Origin: Okapia johnstoni
Lineage: Eukaryota > Chordata > Mammalia > Artiodactyla > Giraffidae
NCBI GenBank assembly: GCA_024291935.2
Contig: CM044320.1
Coordinates: forward strand, 29,914,001-29,978,000
Length of the DNA: 64,000 bases
Reading direction: 5' to 3'
The notes under the pieces are model-generated. The model was not told the DNA's origin and ran no database searches. It saw nothing but the letters and a program-made list of their open reading frames with translations. The position numbers and the translations under genes are program-made. Of this stretch, positions 1-14,285 are shown one piece after another. Position 1 is the stretch's first letter. The number at the start of each line of letters is the position of its first letter.

Positions 1-1049
1 TCAGGACATAGCACTGAGTCAAAGTATGAATTCTTTATGCTTTTTAGGCACTGCCAATATAACACTGTGCAGGAGAAATTATTAATATATACGCAGAAAG
101 GATGAAAATTATTTTGGGGGTGCATAACTGACAAACATACCCATGTTCTGCAATGGCTATTTCCACTGTGAAGTGTGCGTGGGCATGCAGGTAGATATAG
201 GTGTTCACTTTAAAAGAAATATTCTTGCTTTCAGAGACTTGAGCTTTAGTTAAAATGCTACGTGAAATTCTAATGTGTATCTGCTGTGTTAAACCAAAAA
301 GCAGTTTATATGTTACAGAGTTGAATCATAATAGGATTGTTTGCTGATCCCTTATATTTTGTTCTCATCACAGTCACCTACTTCTCAGTCTTGCTGGTTT
401 TTCCTCTCAGTAAAAGACCTCATCTCTAATTCTGGAAGACCAATAAGGCTGAACTCTCACCTTCATGCTCCACCCAGACTCCTATCCCAGGCCAGCTTCC
501 AATCTATCACCAATGGTACCCATTGCCTCCTTCTGTTTCAATGAAAAACCAAGGCAAATCCCCTAAACTCACACTTTAGATTTCTATACCTCTCTACTGG
601 TTATTCTCTTTCACATTTCCATCATCCACTTGGACTTCTCTCCTATTGCTACTCAACTTGCCTCAACTTGCAAGTCCTTAAGGCTCTCCTTCTGAAACAA
701 GCAAATAAATTCTCTCAACTTTGTGTTGCCCTCTCTTTCTAATCCTGTCTCTTCACCTTCCAAACCAAATTTCTCAAAGATTCATATCATATTCTCTCAT
801 TCCTAACTCCCTTCGCATTCTCTAGTCTTGTTTCCACTGCCCTTGCACTTGCAGATGCGAAACCCAAGGGACACCTTCCACTCATGGCAGAAACAGCAGT
901 GGCAATCCCCTTGTTACTGAAACTCTTTCCTTCCCTGTTTCTCATCACAGCACTGGATCCTCATCTCAATTCCTCCATCCTCATATCCTTGCCTGAGATC
1001 TTTCTTCATCTGCTCCTTAAATTTGGTCCAGGATTTCAATCACCAGAAA
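1..1049. other. Unassigned pyrimidine- and AT-rich intron DNA
   Basis: About 350-1040 is markedly C/T-rich on the plus strand and yields short open frames without recognisable domains or consistent splice sites. It may be a very old decayed transposon, but I could not name a family. Nothing gene-like is supported. Confidence 0.5.
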
Positions 1050-1268
1050 ATAATTTGTGCTTTGGAGTTGGATAAGCCTGAATTAAGATCCTAACCTTAC
1101 TACTTACTTGCTATACACAAAGTGTACACATTGTTTTACCTTTCTAAATCTCAATGGCCCTACTGGTTAAATGTAATAACCTCACTAGATAATATGGGTT
1201 TGTGAAGATTAAATGAGTTAATATGGTCTATTAGCATAAATAAGTGGTCCATGAAAGTTATTTAGTAA
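1050..1268 (+). repeat. MIR SINE remnant
   Basis: The order of segments matches MIR. There is a 'gctttggagttggataagcctg' type head, a 'ttgttttacctttctaaatctca' middle like the MIR 'taacctctctgtgcctca' stretch, and a tail with 'gaagattaaatgagttaat' followed by 'ggtccatgaaagt'. It is strongly diverged, as expected for an ancient mammalian element. Confidence 0.7.
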
Positions 1269-1304
1269 CCGTCAGTTTAGTTACAGAATGGCAAAGTGAA
1301 ACAG

Positions 1305-1490
1305 GTAAAACTTGGGCATTGGATTCACATGGATACAGGTTTCTACTTCTTAGGAAGTGTGATATTTGCCAAATTATAACACTTAATTTCACTGAGTTTC
1401 CATTTCTCTCAACTGTAAAATGAACATAAGGCTAATGGAAGAATTAAATGAAATAACACGTGAAAGAGTAGATAACACTTGGTACACCGG
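1305..1490 (+). repeat. Second MIR SINE remnant
   Basis: Contains 'tgagtttccatttctc', 'aactgtaaaatgaacataa' and 'gaattaaatgaaataac', the diagnostic order of MIR core and tail. It is separate from the copy just upstream and has the same orientation. Confidence 0.65.
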
Positions 1491-1859
1491 AGGAGGCAGC
1501 AGAAAAATGTTCTTGTATTTTTTTCCTCTCTCATTTTCCCCTATATGCTTATCCTTAGCAGTCCTGTTGAACAACTTTGACAATTATGATAAACTCTGTG
1601 AGGGGATATCCTCTGTTGTTGGTACCAAGGTTCAGTGAAATGGGAGTTACCCATTAGAGTTCAAAAGACCCCGAATGATCACTTGATACATTTTATTCTG
1701 CCTTCATTATATACTTGAGCAATATGTACATCTCAAGACAGGATCAGAAGGAAGGGTAAGTATTTAGGAGAGGTTTGGCAAGCTTCTTATGAGGAAAATG
1801 GGAGGGCAAAGACCAATATGGCTTCCAGTTAGCACCTCAAATGACATTTGGGAAAAGCA
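1491..1859. other. Unassigned intron DNA
   Basis: AT-rich sequence with no recognised repeat, exon or RNA gene. Confidence 0.5.
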
Positions 1860-2620
1860 GGTTCAGTTCAGTTCAGTTCAGTCACTCAATCATGTTCGAC
1901 TCTTTGCAACCCCATGAACCGCAGCACGCCAGGCCTTTCCGTCCATCACCAACTACCAGAGTCCACCCAAACCCATGTCCATCGAGTTGGTGATGCCATC
2001 CAGCCATCTCATCCTCTGTTGTCCCCTTCTCCTCCTGCCTTCAATCTTTCCCAGCATCAGGGTCTTTTCCAATGAGTCAGCTCTTTGCATCAGGTGGCCA
2101 AAGTATTGGAGTTTCAGTTTCAACATCAGTCCTTCCAATGAACACCCAGGACTGATCTCCTTTAGGATGGACTGGTTGGATCTCCTTGCAGTCCAAGGGA
2201 CTCTCAAGAGTCTTCTCCAACACCACAGTTCAAAAGCATCAATTCTTCGGGGCTCAGCTTTCTTTAGAGTCCAACTCTCACATCCATACATGACTACTGG
2301 AAAAACCATAGCCTTGACAAGACGGAACTTTGTTGACAAAATAATGTCTCTGCTTTTTAATATGCTATCTAGGTTGGTCATAACTTCCCTTCCAAGGAGT
2401 AAGCGTCTTTTAATTTCATGGCTGCAACCACCATCTGCTGTGGTTTTGGAGCCCACAAAAATAAAGTCAGCCACTGTTTCCACTGTTTCCCCATCTATTT
2501 GCCATGAAGTGATGGGACCGGATGCCATGATCTTAGTTTTCTGAATGTTGAGCTTTAAGCCAGCTTTTTCACTCTCCTCTTTCACTTTCATCAAGGGGCT
2601 CTTTAGTTCTTCCAGGTTAG
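1860..2620 (-). mobile_element. BovB LINE, 5'-truncated copy (RT C-terminal part and 3' UTR)
   Basis: BovB is an RTE-clade non-LTR retrotransposon with an endonuclease and a reverse transcriptase. Here the minus strand keeps only the C-terminal part of the ORF, a mostly open frame of over 200 codons (1953-2627). It contains the family landmarks [52 protein letters not shown] and [20 protein letters not shown]. The element ends at the left with the short tandem 3' tail seen as repeated gttca on the plus strand. The catalytic RT core is absent, so the copy is dead. It lies in sense with SOX5 transcription. Confidence 0.95.
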
Positions 2621-2743
2621 GAATCATTAATGTAAGAAAGGTGTGTTACACTTACCACAGTTTGAGTTTTCATACCTTGGAGTTCCTTCTTAACCATAAC
2701 CAACAAAATTCTCAAAATTAAAATGGTCCCTATTATATATTTT

Positions 2744-2951
2744 GGGGGCTTCCCTGGTGGCTCAGCGGAATAGAATCCTGCAATATAGGAGATCTGGGTT
2801 CGATCCCTGGGTTAGGAATATCCCCTGGAGGAGGAAATGGCTACCCACTCCAGGTTCTTGCCTGGAGAATTCCATGGACAGAGGAACCTGGTGGGCTTAT
2901 AGTCCATGGGGTCGCAACGAGTTGGACATGACTGAGTGTATATACACACAC
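2744..2951 (+). mobile_element. Bov-tA SINE
   Basis: Full head-to-tail Bov-tA: ggcttccctggtggctcag head (tRNA-derived, with B-box-like gttcgatccctggg), then the Bov-A unit ending in gttggacatgactgagtg. It is flanked by a 12-bp target duplication, attatatatttt, at 2732-2743 and 2952-2963. Confidence 0.95.
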
Positions 2952-3094
2952 ATTATATATTTTAAGGGGCCAAAAGAAGGGACCAACTGGAAAGTCCAAT
3001 CTAGAGGGGATAAAATCTAAACAGAAAGAGTAAATGAATGGCTGTTCCACAAGGGAAGAGCCTGTTAAAAGATAGAAGGAAAAACAGCAAACTA

Positions 3095-4115
3095 CTTGTA
3101 ACTGGTTGAATTGTCTCTCAAAAAGATAGGCTGTGTCCTAATCCCTGGTATCGGTGAATGGCATCCTTATCTGGAAACTGAGTCTCTGCAGATGTGTAAA
3201 TTAAGGATCTTGAAATGAGATCACCCTGGATTTATAATGGGCCTTAAATTCAATGATTTGTGTTCTAAGAGAAGGGAGGGAAAGATTTGACATACAGACT
3301 CAGGTTACATGAGCATGGAGGCAGACACTAGAACTATGTATCTATAAGTCAAGGAACACCAAGGACTGTTGAAGCCTCTAGGAGCTGGGTTGTTGTTCAG
3401 TCGCTCAGTGGTGTTTGACTCTTTGTGACCCCATGGACTGCAGCATGCCAGGCTTCCCTGTCCTTCACCATCTCCCAGAGTTTGCTCAAACTCATGTCCA
3501 TTGAGTCAGTGATGCCATCCAACCATCTCGTCCTCTGTCGACCCCTTCTCCTCCTGCTTTCAATCTTTCCCAGTGTTAGGGTCTTTTCCAATGAATCAAC
3601 TCTTCACATCAGGTGGCCAAAGCATTGGTGCTTCAGCATCAGTCCTTCCAATGAATATTCAAGGTTGATTTCCTTTAGGATTGACTGGATTGATCTCCTT
3701 GCAGTCCAAGGGACTCTCAAGAGTCTTCTCCAACACAAGCTCAAAAGCATCAAATTCTTTGGCGCTCAGCATTCTTCATGGTCCAACTCTCACATCCATA
3801 CATAACTACTGGAAAAACCCATAACTTTGACTAGATGGACCTTTGTTGGCAAATTAATGTCTCTGCTTTTTAATATGTTGTCTAGGTTTGTCAGTTTTTC
3901 TTCCAAGGAGCAATTGTGTTTTAATTTCATGGCTGCAGTCACCACCTGCAGTGGTTTTGGAGCCCTAGAGCTGGGAGAGGAATAGAATAGATTCTCTCTC
4001 AATGCCTCCAGAGGAACTAAGCCTGCTGATCCCCTGACTCTGGATTTCTTTCTAGCTTCCAAATAGTGAGACCCAGTTTATGGTAATTTTTTGTGACAGC
4101 CTTCCAAACCAATGT
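3095..4115 (+). mobile_element. MLT1-like (ERVL-MaLR) LTR, split by a BovB insertion
   Basis: The left part (3095-3389) carries 'ggttgaattgtctctcaaaaag', 'tgtcctaatccctggta', 'atctgcagatgtgtaaattaagg' and 'caaggaacaccaaggac'. The right part (3966-4115) resumes with 'aatagattctctctcaatgcctccagagg', 'cctgctgatcccc', 'agcttccaaatagtgag' and 'cccagtttatggtaattttttgtgacagcc'. This is the normal order of an MLT1 solo LTR. No internal retroviral coding sequence is present. The exact subfamily cannot be given. Confidence 0.8.
3390..3965 (-). mobile_element. BovB LINE, 5'-truncated 3' end inserted in an MLT1-like LTR
   Basis: Plus-strand sequence from 'gttcagtcgctcag' through 'ggtggccaaagcattgg' to 'cagtggttttggagcc' is the reverse of the BovB 3' end. 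The C-terminal ORF is broken by stops; a 64-codon fragment reads [20 protein letters not shown]. An imperfect target duplication (ctaggagctggg at 3378-3389, ctagagctggg at 3965-3975) marks the insertion into the LTR. Confidence 0.93.
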
Positions 4116-4189
4116 ATGGCAATTAGTCTTAAGGAAGCTCCTGAGACTCAAGGGATGATCCTAAAGACTGTCAAGTATCTACTGCCTGT

Positions 4190-4610
4190 CTCAAACCCTT
4201 CTTGATTTCCAGGCATACAGATCTGTCTACCAAGCTTCTCTGCTGGACTGTCCTATGAAGCATGTCTAGCATGGAATTCATCATCTTCCCACCACCTCAC
4301 TCTGTTCTTCCTACATTCCATGTCCCTTTCCAGTTGCCCATCCAGTCACTTGGGAGCCATCTAAGATATCTCCTTCAGTTCATATGTACAAAACACAAGA
4401 CCACCAGTGTCTGGGGTTATGTCTCTTCCTCAGCTCTCAAATGTGCTTTTTCTCCATCACCACTGGCTCCTGCTTTTGCTGGAGCCACCTCATATCTCAC
4501 TTGGGCTAATGTTTTCACCTTATAACTGGTTTCCCTCTTTGAGCATACACACTTTGAGTCTCTCTCCTACTCTGCTTCCAGCTGAAGCATTCCAATATCT
4601 TCCAAAAAAG
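4190..4610 (+). repeat. L2 LINE remnant (ORF2 C-terminal region)
   Basis: 'aattcatcatcttcccaccacc', 'ctctgttcttcctacattccatgtccc' and 'tcatatctcacttgggcta' followed by 'aactggtttccctctt' are in the order of the L2 3' half. It appears to continue beyond the SINE and inverted repeat at 4650-5430. Confidence 0.65.
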
Positions 4611-4650
4611 GGAATTTGAATCACTTTACTTTACTTAATTAAAAACTCAA

Positions 4651-5200
4651 CTCTTGCTTCCCTGGTAGCTCAGCTGTTAAAGAATCTGCCTGCAATGCAG
4701 AAGATCCCAGTTCAATTCCTGGGTTGGAAAGATCTGTTGGAGAAGGGACAGGCTACCCACTCTAGTATTCTTGGGCTTCCCTGGTGACTTGTTTCTTGTT
4801 CCAGGATATTTGGAATATGATACTGTTGTTATCTCTGGAAGATTCACAGGCACATTAATGTATTCAAGATTTGGGGAATACATGCCACAGAGAAACCTTT
4901 TAAACTTTAATTTAGTATTTCCCTCACTCTTTTAAACATGGAATTATTTTTTCACAAAATATTCAGATTGTCAATTTAAGAAGTGCTGCTTTAAGCTCTC
5001 AGGTAGGAAAGTGAAAGTGATGGTAAAGAATCTGCCGGCAATGTGGGAAACCTGTGTTTGATCCCTGGGTTGAGAAGATACACTGGAGAAGGAATGGCAA
5101 TGCACTCCAGTATCCTGGCCTGGAGAATCCCCATAGATAGAGGAGCCTGGTGGGCTACAGTCCATGGAGTTGTAAAGAGTTGGACATGACTGAGCAACTT
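4651..5200 (+). mobile_element. Bov-A2 dimeric SINE interrupted by an inverted copy of its own 3' flank
   Basis: The first monomer is 4656-4773 (cttccctggtagctcag to ctctagtattctt). The second starts at once (gggcttccctggtg, 4774-4787), then is broken by foreign DNA (about 4788-5020), and resumes at 5021 with tggtaaagaatctgcc, running to gacatgactgagcaac at about 5198. Joining the two sides gives a normal Bov-A2 with only a few bases lost at the break. The inserted piece is the left arm of the inverted repeat described separately. Confidence 0.8.
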
Positions 5201-5430
5201 TCACTTTCACTTTCCTACCTGAGAGCTTAAAGCAGCACTTCTTAAATTGACAATCTGAATATTTTGTGAAAAAATAATTCCATGTTTAAAAGAGTGAGGG
5301 AAATACTAAATTAAAGTTTAAAAGGTTTCTCTGTGGCATGTATTCCCCAAATCTTGAATACATTAATGTGCCTGTGAATCTTCCAGAGATAACAACAGTA
5401 TCATATTCCAAATATCCTGGAACAAGAAAC
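4791..5430. repeat. Perfect 230-bp inverted repeat (arms 4791-5020 and 5201-5430, 180-bp spacer)
   Basis: Reading the reverse complement of 5201-5430 against 4791-5020 I found no mismatch or gap across all 230 positions. The spacer is the second monomer of a Bov-A2 SINE. The right arm is continuous with normal flanking DNA and includes the last bases of the SINE tail; the left arm sits in the middle of that SINE and so is the derived copy. The identity implies a very recent event, arm-to-arm gene conversion, or an assembly artefact. Confidence 0.93.
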
Positions 5431-5439
5431 TCTTTAATG

Positions 5440-5930
5440 TTCCCCCAAAAGCATCATTCTGGGATAAATTCCAAACACTTTAAAATGGCCTAATAGTCTC
5501 GTGATATCAACCTTGTTTATCCTTCCCACGTCATTTCCTGCTGGTTTCTCAAGAGCTCTGTGCTTAAGCTGCATTGAACTATTTCCTGTTCCAAGGACCA
5601 GCCTTCCTCTTCACCCCCTCCCCTCTGTCTCCCGAGCTTTCCTCTTAAACTGAAATAGGCATTTTCTGGTGTGTTTAGGAATTTACTCAAATGTCAAGCC
5701 TTCTTAAGAATTTTCCTGACATATCCCAGACATGCTCCTTGGCAACCTTAGTACTTCTCATCTCCAGGCTCCTGCAAAAGCTTGGAGATGCTTTTACTGT
5801 CACGTTGTCTCTTGTTTTCGTAAGTTTGTCTTTCACGCGAATCTATGAGTTATTTGAGGGCATTTTTTTTTTCTTTCAGCCTTTTATTCCTTTGGCCCCT
5901 GGTGAGTCTGTTGAAGGAATAAATGCATAT
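5440..5930 (+). repeat. L2 LINE remnant, 3' part
   Basis: 'tatttcctgttccaaggaccagcc', 'ttactcaaatgtcaagcctt', 'gaattttcctgacatatcccaga' and a terminal 'gttgaaggaataaatgc' follow the L2 3' end order. It is probably the continuation of the copy at 4190-4610. Confidence 0.6.
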
Positions 5931-6224
5931 TTCTAAGCTGAAAGTATCTTCCTTTGTAATTCCAAATTCATTGATGATCTACTTCATCATATAAATGGGA
6001 GCCTGAACCACATGACACAGGTTTCTTAAAATTCATGGCTTTAAAGTGTACTATCAGGGTAATACAAATTCTTATTTACTGCGTTTAATTATTTTATGTA
6101 GAACTTATTGAATGTAGTAAAAGTAAGGGTACATGTGTTTCAAGTAATATTCAAAAAATATTAAGTTTTTTCTGTTTTCTGAGGTCACTTATCAACATCA
6201 AATTTTTGGTACCCTGATATGCAG

Positions 6225-6315
6225 CCGTTTCTTCATCTATTAAAATTTGTGAGAATTAGATAATAAATGTGAAAGTAAACTGTAAAGTGCTATGCAAATA
6301 TTAATTGTTAGATGG
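6225..6315 (+). repeat. MIR tail fragment
   Basis: 'ttcttcatctattaaaattt', 'gaattagataataaatgtgaaag' and 'gtaaagtgctatgcaaatatt' resemble the MIR 3' half. The piece is short and diverged. Confidence 0.5.
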
Positions 6316-6684
6316 TGAATAATATTCTTAACTTCCTGATAATCTAGTGGCTTTCTAAGAAATGATTACAGTGTTCTTGTTTAATAATCTACCTTCACAG
6401 AAGCTTTTTCTCATTAAAAATGTAAAGTAATGAAATTTACAAGTAAGATGCTTATTCACATCATCGTATTTTAAATTAGCAAGTTGTAGAGATAAATATC
6501 ACATTACTGGACTTGAAAATATTGCCCTTTATTTTACTGAATCAATGTGTGTTTCCTACATTTGCTCAGTAAAGTTTTACATTTCATGTGTTAATGCCTC
6601 TGAGAAATGAAGGGCAAGAATAATATATTCCAATATCTTCTGAAGACATGATGGAACAAAGACTCTAGATATCTAAATCCTTAG

Positions 6685-7090
6685 TTTGAGACTTTCATCG
6701 GCTTATCCTCCATACTTAGCAAGATGTATGGCATAGAGACAATATTCAATACCCATTTATGGGATGAATAAGGGAAAGGATAAATAGATGACTGAGAAGA
6801 ACATCTGAGGCAGAGAGGCTGCCAACAGGTAACAACTGAAAAAGACAGCATGCGACCCAGAGGCCATGACGGTAAGGTCTCAACCTCCACTGGCTGTGAG
6901 GTTTGAGTAAGTTACTAGGTGGTCACGTGCGTTTGTTTCCTTACAATTCCAATAGCAGTAAGAACTACAGAATCACAGGACTGTCCTCACTGTGACAGGG
7001 ACTTACTCAGGATCCCTGGGTAAACGCTTAGCCTCTCTCAGCTGCGGTTCCTTACCTGGGAAATAACAATTTCCGACCAGACGACAGGGA
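6685..7090 (+). repeat. Probable L2/MIR remnants
   Basis: 'tatggcatagagacaatattcaatacccattta' with 'ggatgaataa' is like an L2 3' terminus. 'gggtaaacgcttagcctctctcagctgcggttcct' with 'gggaaataac' (7018-7070) is like MIR. Both are short and uncertain. Confidence 0.35.
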
Positions 7091-7095
7091 TATTC

Positions 7096-7294
7096 GTCGC
7101 TGTTGTTTAGTCGCTCTGTTGTGTCTGACTCTTTTGTGACCCCATGGAATCCAGTCCCCCAGGCTCCTCTGTCTGTGGGATTCTCCAGGCAAGAATACTG
7201 GAGTGGGGTGCCATTCCCTTCTCCAGGGGATCTTCCTGACCCAGGGATCGAACCCACATCTCCTGCACTGGCACTGAGCCACCAGGGAAGCCCT
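7096..7294 (-). mobile_element. Bov-tA SINE
   Basis: The plus strand shows the reverse element: gttgtttagtcgctctgttg, gaccccatgg, ggcaagaatactggagtggg, gggatcgaaccca and a closing gagccaccagggaagccc (reverse of the tRNA-derived head). Confidence 0.93.
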
Positions 7295-9008
7295 AGTTAA
7301 AGGTGTATAATTTTAAAATAAACAGTGAGAAAACAGACTAAAATGCTTTGATAAAAGTTGAAAGTTATACATATACACAGCAAAGGTTGGAAAGGCCAGT
7401 AAAGGAAAGATAACATCTGGTCAAAAGATTCTAAAATTATCCATCATTCTTCTGAACTATTCATGCTTTTTAAGGAGCTTTCAATGGCCCTGGCTATCAT
7501 TTGCATATCATACAAAAGTATTCTTCTAGAATGCAGTGTAATATTGCTCACCAACCTCAAAAACTCACACTCTTTATTTGTAGCTAATAGATAATATAGC
7601 AAAGAGCCCCATGTCATTAACGATAACTTAAGTTATCTTTCGATCCACAGTTTTCCCTGGTTTATTAAGGGCATAACACATTAATTCTTCTTTCAGGGGT
7701 TGACCTTTACAACACCATTAATGCTCACAGCTTTTATTCCAGTACATTATTACTCATCACAGTTTCAGCTTTCAACATCTGCATTTGTTGAAAAGAGAAA
7801 AGTAAATTGTAGTGGCATCGAATCCTCAGAAAACATGAGGGATGTGTATGTGGTGAAGGGCCTTCTCAGGGAAAGAAAATAGGAGAAGTTTCAGTAGTGG
7901 AAAAAGTCAGATGATAAATGTCATTAAATACATTCTTGCCTTTCTAAAATATTTTGTCATACTTAATCCTCAGAATACTGAAATAAAAACTCTTCACATG
8001 ACAGAAAATGCAAATATATCAGTTATTCCCTTAGTTAAAGATTCCAGTTCTGGGGCTATTACAAAAGCATCTCATACACCAACAGTGTCATATTTATGAG
8101 CTTTCATGTCTATTATGAAGTGAATCCTTTTTGCCAAATAAAATATTTTTCCTTTTACATGCTTCGGACATGAAAGCAAATCTTATCTTGGTGTCTACTT
8201 TGGATGTTGAGCAGAGTAACTGAGAGATCAGAACAGAATGGTACATAATGATAAAAAGAACACATGCGCCCCAAACCATTTTCAAATTCTGAAAACCTCC
8301 ATTTTCTTTGTTTCTCTTCTATGGCTGCCCCACTGGCCCCAACCGACTTGCTCTTGGCAAATAATATGGGAGCGAACGTTGTGGAGATGGAAGCATTGGA
8401 AACATACCCCTTCAGCTTTCTTTCTGTCCATCTCACAATTTCTCTGTAACTTTACCCCTTTTCTCCCCTCATTTCCTCAGTCTTTAAGAAAAAATGGGCA
8501 TTTCTTCTTTCCAAAGCTAATGTTGTCTCATTTCTTCTTGATCTGTCATCACCCATGGAGTCTTTCGTATCTAAAAATGTCTCAAATTCATCTTTGTTTA
8601 TATATAGATACACACATATAATTTCCTATTTTAAAATCTGTCTCTACTTAGTCTTCTCAAAATATAATCACCTCTCAACACCAAGCTTACAAAAAGACTG
8701 ATTCATATAGCATTGCACTTTCTGTCTTCATGTGCTTCGAATCTTTGTAACTGGAAGTCTCGTAAACCATTCTACAAAGCCTCCCTGTTACAGTCTACCT
8801 GTCCATGGGTTCCAGGGAAATCCGCAGGCTTTTCTTCTTCATGTTCTTTAATTCTTCTATAGAATGTGATACTGTCAAATAACCCCCTCCTTTTTCAAAT
8901 TTCAATTTGTCCTAGATAAGCAGGTCACTGCTTTCTCATCATCTTTATTCTAAGATGCTCACTTGTTCTTTATCAGTTTCCCTCTTAAAAAAAATAAAAG
9001 TGTGGTGG
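7295..9008. other. Unassigned intron DNA
   Basis: AT-rich, with a C/T-rich stretch at about 8280-8960. Overlapping open frames on both strands at 8155-8620 lack domains and are likely chance. No repeat family recognised. Confidence 0.45.
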
Positions 9009-9213
9009 TAGTTTAGTTGCTAAGTTATGTCCTGACTCTTGCAACCCCATGGACTGTAGCCTGCCAGGCTCCTCTGTTCATGGGATTCTCCCTGCAAGAA
9101 TACTGGAGTGGGTTGCTGTTTCCTTCTCCAGAGGATCTTCCTGACCCAGGGATCGAACCCAGGTCTCCTGCATTACAGGCAGATTCTTTCTCGACTGAGC
9201 TATGAAGGAAGCC
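9009..9213 (-). mobile_element. Bov-tA SINE
   Basis: Reverse Bov-tA from gtttagttgctaagttatg to cgactgagctatgaaggaagcc, including aatactggagtgggttgc and gggatcgaacccagg. Confidence 0.92.
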
Positions 9214-9254
9214 AAAAAAAAAAGTGTGGTACTTTAGAAATATGTCCAAAGATA

Positions 9255-9605
9255 GACTTTGATATTGATTAGAGTTGGAGACTAATTCCTCTTTCTCTGA
9301 ATTGGGTTGAACTTAGTGATTCTGTTATAATGAAAAGAATAAAGGAGAACAGACTGAGTGACTTTGGAGACCAGATCACAAAAGGCACCGTGGCTTTCCC
9401 TTTGCTCTCCTTCCTGGATCACTCACTCCAGGGAAAGTCAGTTGTCTTCCTATGAACAGCTCTATAGAAACACCCACATGGCAAAGAACTGAGGTCTCCA
9501 GCCAATAGCCATGTGTGTAAGTCATCTTGGAAAAGGATCCTGTATCCTCCAAAAAGTCCAGGTCCCTGGCTTCCATCTTGACTGGAACCATAAGAAAGAT
9601 CCTAA
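9255..9605 (+). mobile_element. MaLR-type LTR fragment
   Basis: 'gaccagatcacaaaaggcaccgtggctt', 'ggatcactcactccaggg', 'acatggcaaagaactgaggtct' and 'ccatgtgtgtaagtcatcttgg' are the same series of landmarks as in the LTR at 19190-20600, so both belong to one family, probably MLT1-like. No coding sequence. Confidence 0.65.
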
Positions 9606-9728
9606 GGTAGAACTAGCAGCTAAGCTGCTAACATATCCTGACCCTTAGAAGCAACGAGGTAATGAATATTGGTTGTTTTTAAGCTGGTGAAATTTAAGTT
9701 GGCTTGTTATACAGTAAGAGATAATTCT

Positions 9729-9937
9729 GGGCTTCCCAGGTGGCTCAGTGGCACAGAATCTGCCTGCCAAGCAGGGGATGTGAGTTTGATCCCTGGGTAG
9801 GGAAGATCCCCTGAGAAGATAATGGCAACCCACTTCAGTATGCTTGCCTGGAAAATCCCATTGACAGACAAGCCTGCATAGCTACAGTCCTTGGGGTCAC
9901 AAAAGAGTTACACACAACTTAGTGACTAAACAACAAC
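9729..9937 (+). mobile_element. Bov-tA SINE
   Basis: gggcttcccaggtggctcag head, tttgatccctgggtagg box and a tail ending cacaacttagtgactaa. An imperfect target duplication of the type aagagataa(t/c)t flanks it (about 9715 and 9938). Confidence 0.93.
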
Positions 9938-13486
<3,549 letters not shown>

Positions 13487-13586
13487 ATGTCTGACTCTTC
13501 GCGACCCCGTGGGCTGCAGCCTACCAGGCTCCTCCGTCCATGGGGTTTCCCAGGCAAGAGTACTGGAGTGGGGTGCCATTGCCTTA
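13487..13586 (-). mobile_element. Bov-tA SINE fragment
   Basis: Only the Bov-A half is present (tgtctgactcttcgcgacccc to gagtggggtgccattgcctta, reversed). The tRNA-derived head is missing. Confidence 0.85.
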
Positions 13587-13869
13587 CATAGTTAAAGGGA
13601 GATTATTCAAAAATTTTATTTATGAGGCTTCAAAAGTCTTCAAAAACCTTCCTCAAAATGGTAACATTAAAAATACATAATGGTATCTCAATCTTTAAAA
13701 TGTTGTCAGAACATACTGTAAGCTAACAATACAAAATGAAAACATGTATATGCAGAACAAACTAAATGATGCTGAGATTCCATGGGTCATTATGGATTAG
13801 AATTCAGATTTTCTCTCTGTTATTCAGCCTAAAAATCCTGTCATACCAGAGTTTTATCAGCTATTTACT

Positions 13870-13945
13870 GGGGCTTTCCAGGTGGTGCCAATTGTAAAGA
13901 ACCCACCTGTCAAGGCAGGAGACATAAAGAGATGTGGCTTTGATT
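13870..13945 (+). mobile_element. Bov-tA SINE head fragment
   Basis: ggggctttccaggtggtgcc, gtaaagaacccacctgtcaa and gcaggagac match the tRNA-derived head with an alternative 'ggtggtgc' start. The Bov-A half is absent. Confidence 0.75.
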
Positions 13946-14091
13946 ATGCAACTGTAAATACTGAAGGCACTTTTCTCCTTATAAAAGTTGTACCTGCCTG
14001 CTAGTGTCTGCATGAAAATACTGGCTTTGTCATGGTAGCCTGAAACCTCTTTTGACAGCATCACAGCTCTTGCAAAAGTTTCGAGGGGATG

Positions 14092-14285
14092 AAAGTGAAA
14101 GTCACTCAGCTGTGTCCAGCTCTTTGCGACCCCATGAACTATACAGTCCACAGAATTCTCCAGGCCAGAATAGTGCAGTGGGCAGCCTCTCCCTTCTCCA
14201 GGGGATCTTCCCAGCCCAGGAATCAAACCCAGGTCTCCCGCATTGCAGGAGGATTCTTTACTAGTTGAGCCACAAGGGAAGCCCT
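14092..14285 (-). mobile_element. Bov-tA SINE
   Basis: Reverse element from gtcactcagctgtgtccagc to gagccacaagggaagccct. Short similar bases (gaggggat) on both sides suggest a target duplication. Confidence 0.92.

Larger units (their letters stand above)
5931..7095. other. Intron DNA, mostly unassigned
   Basis: Apart from the short MIR/L2 fragments listed within it, this is unique AT-rich sequence without recognised genes. Confidence 0.45.

Noticed and set aside
1975..2544. 189-codon plus-strand open frame
   Set aside because: It is the antisense of the BovB C-terminal ORF, which is the real coding strand.
8155..8621. Open frames of 93 and 127 codons on opposite strands
   Set aside because: They overlap each other, lack domains and lie in C/T-rich DNA.
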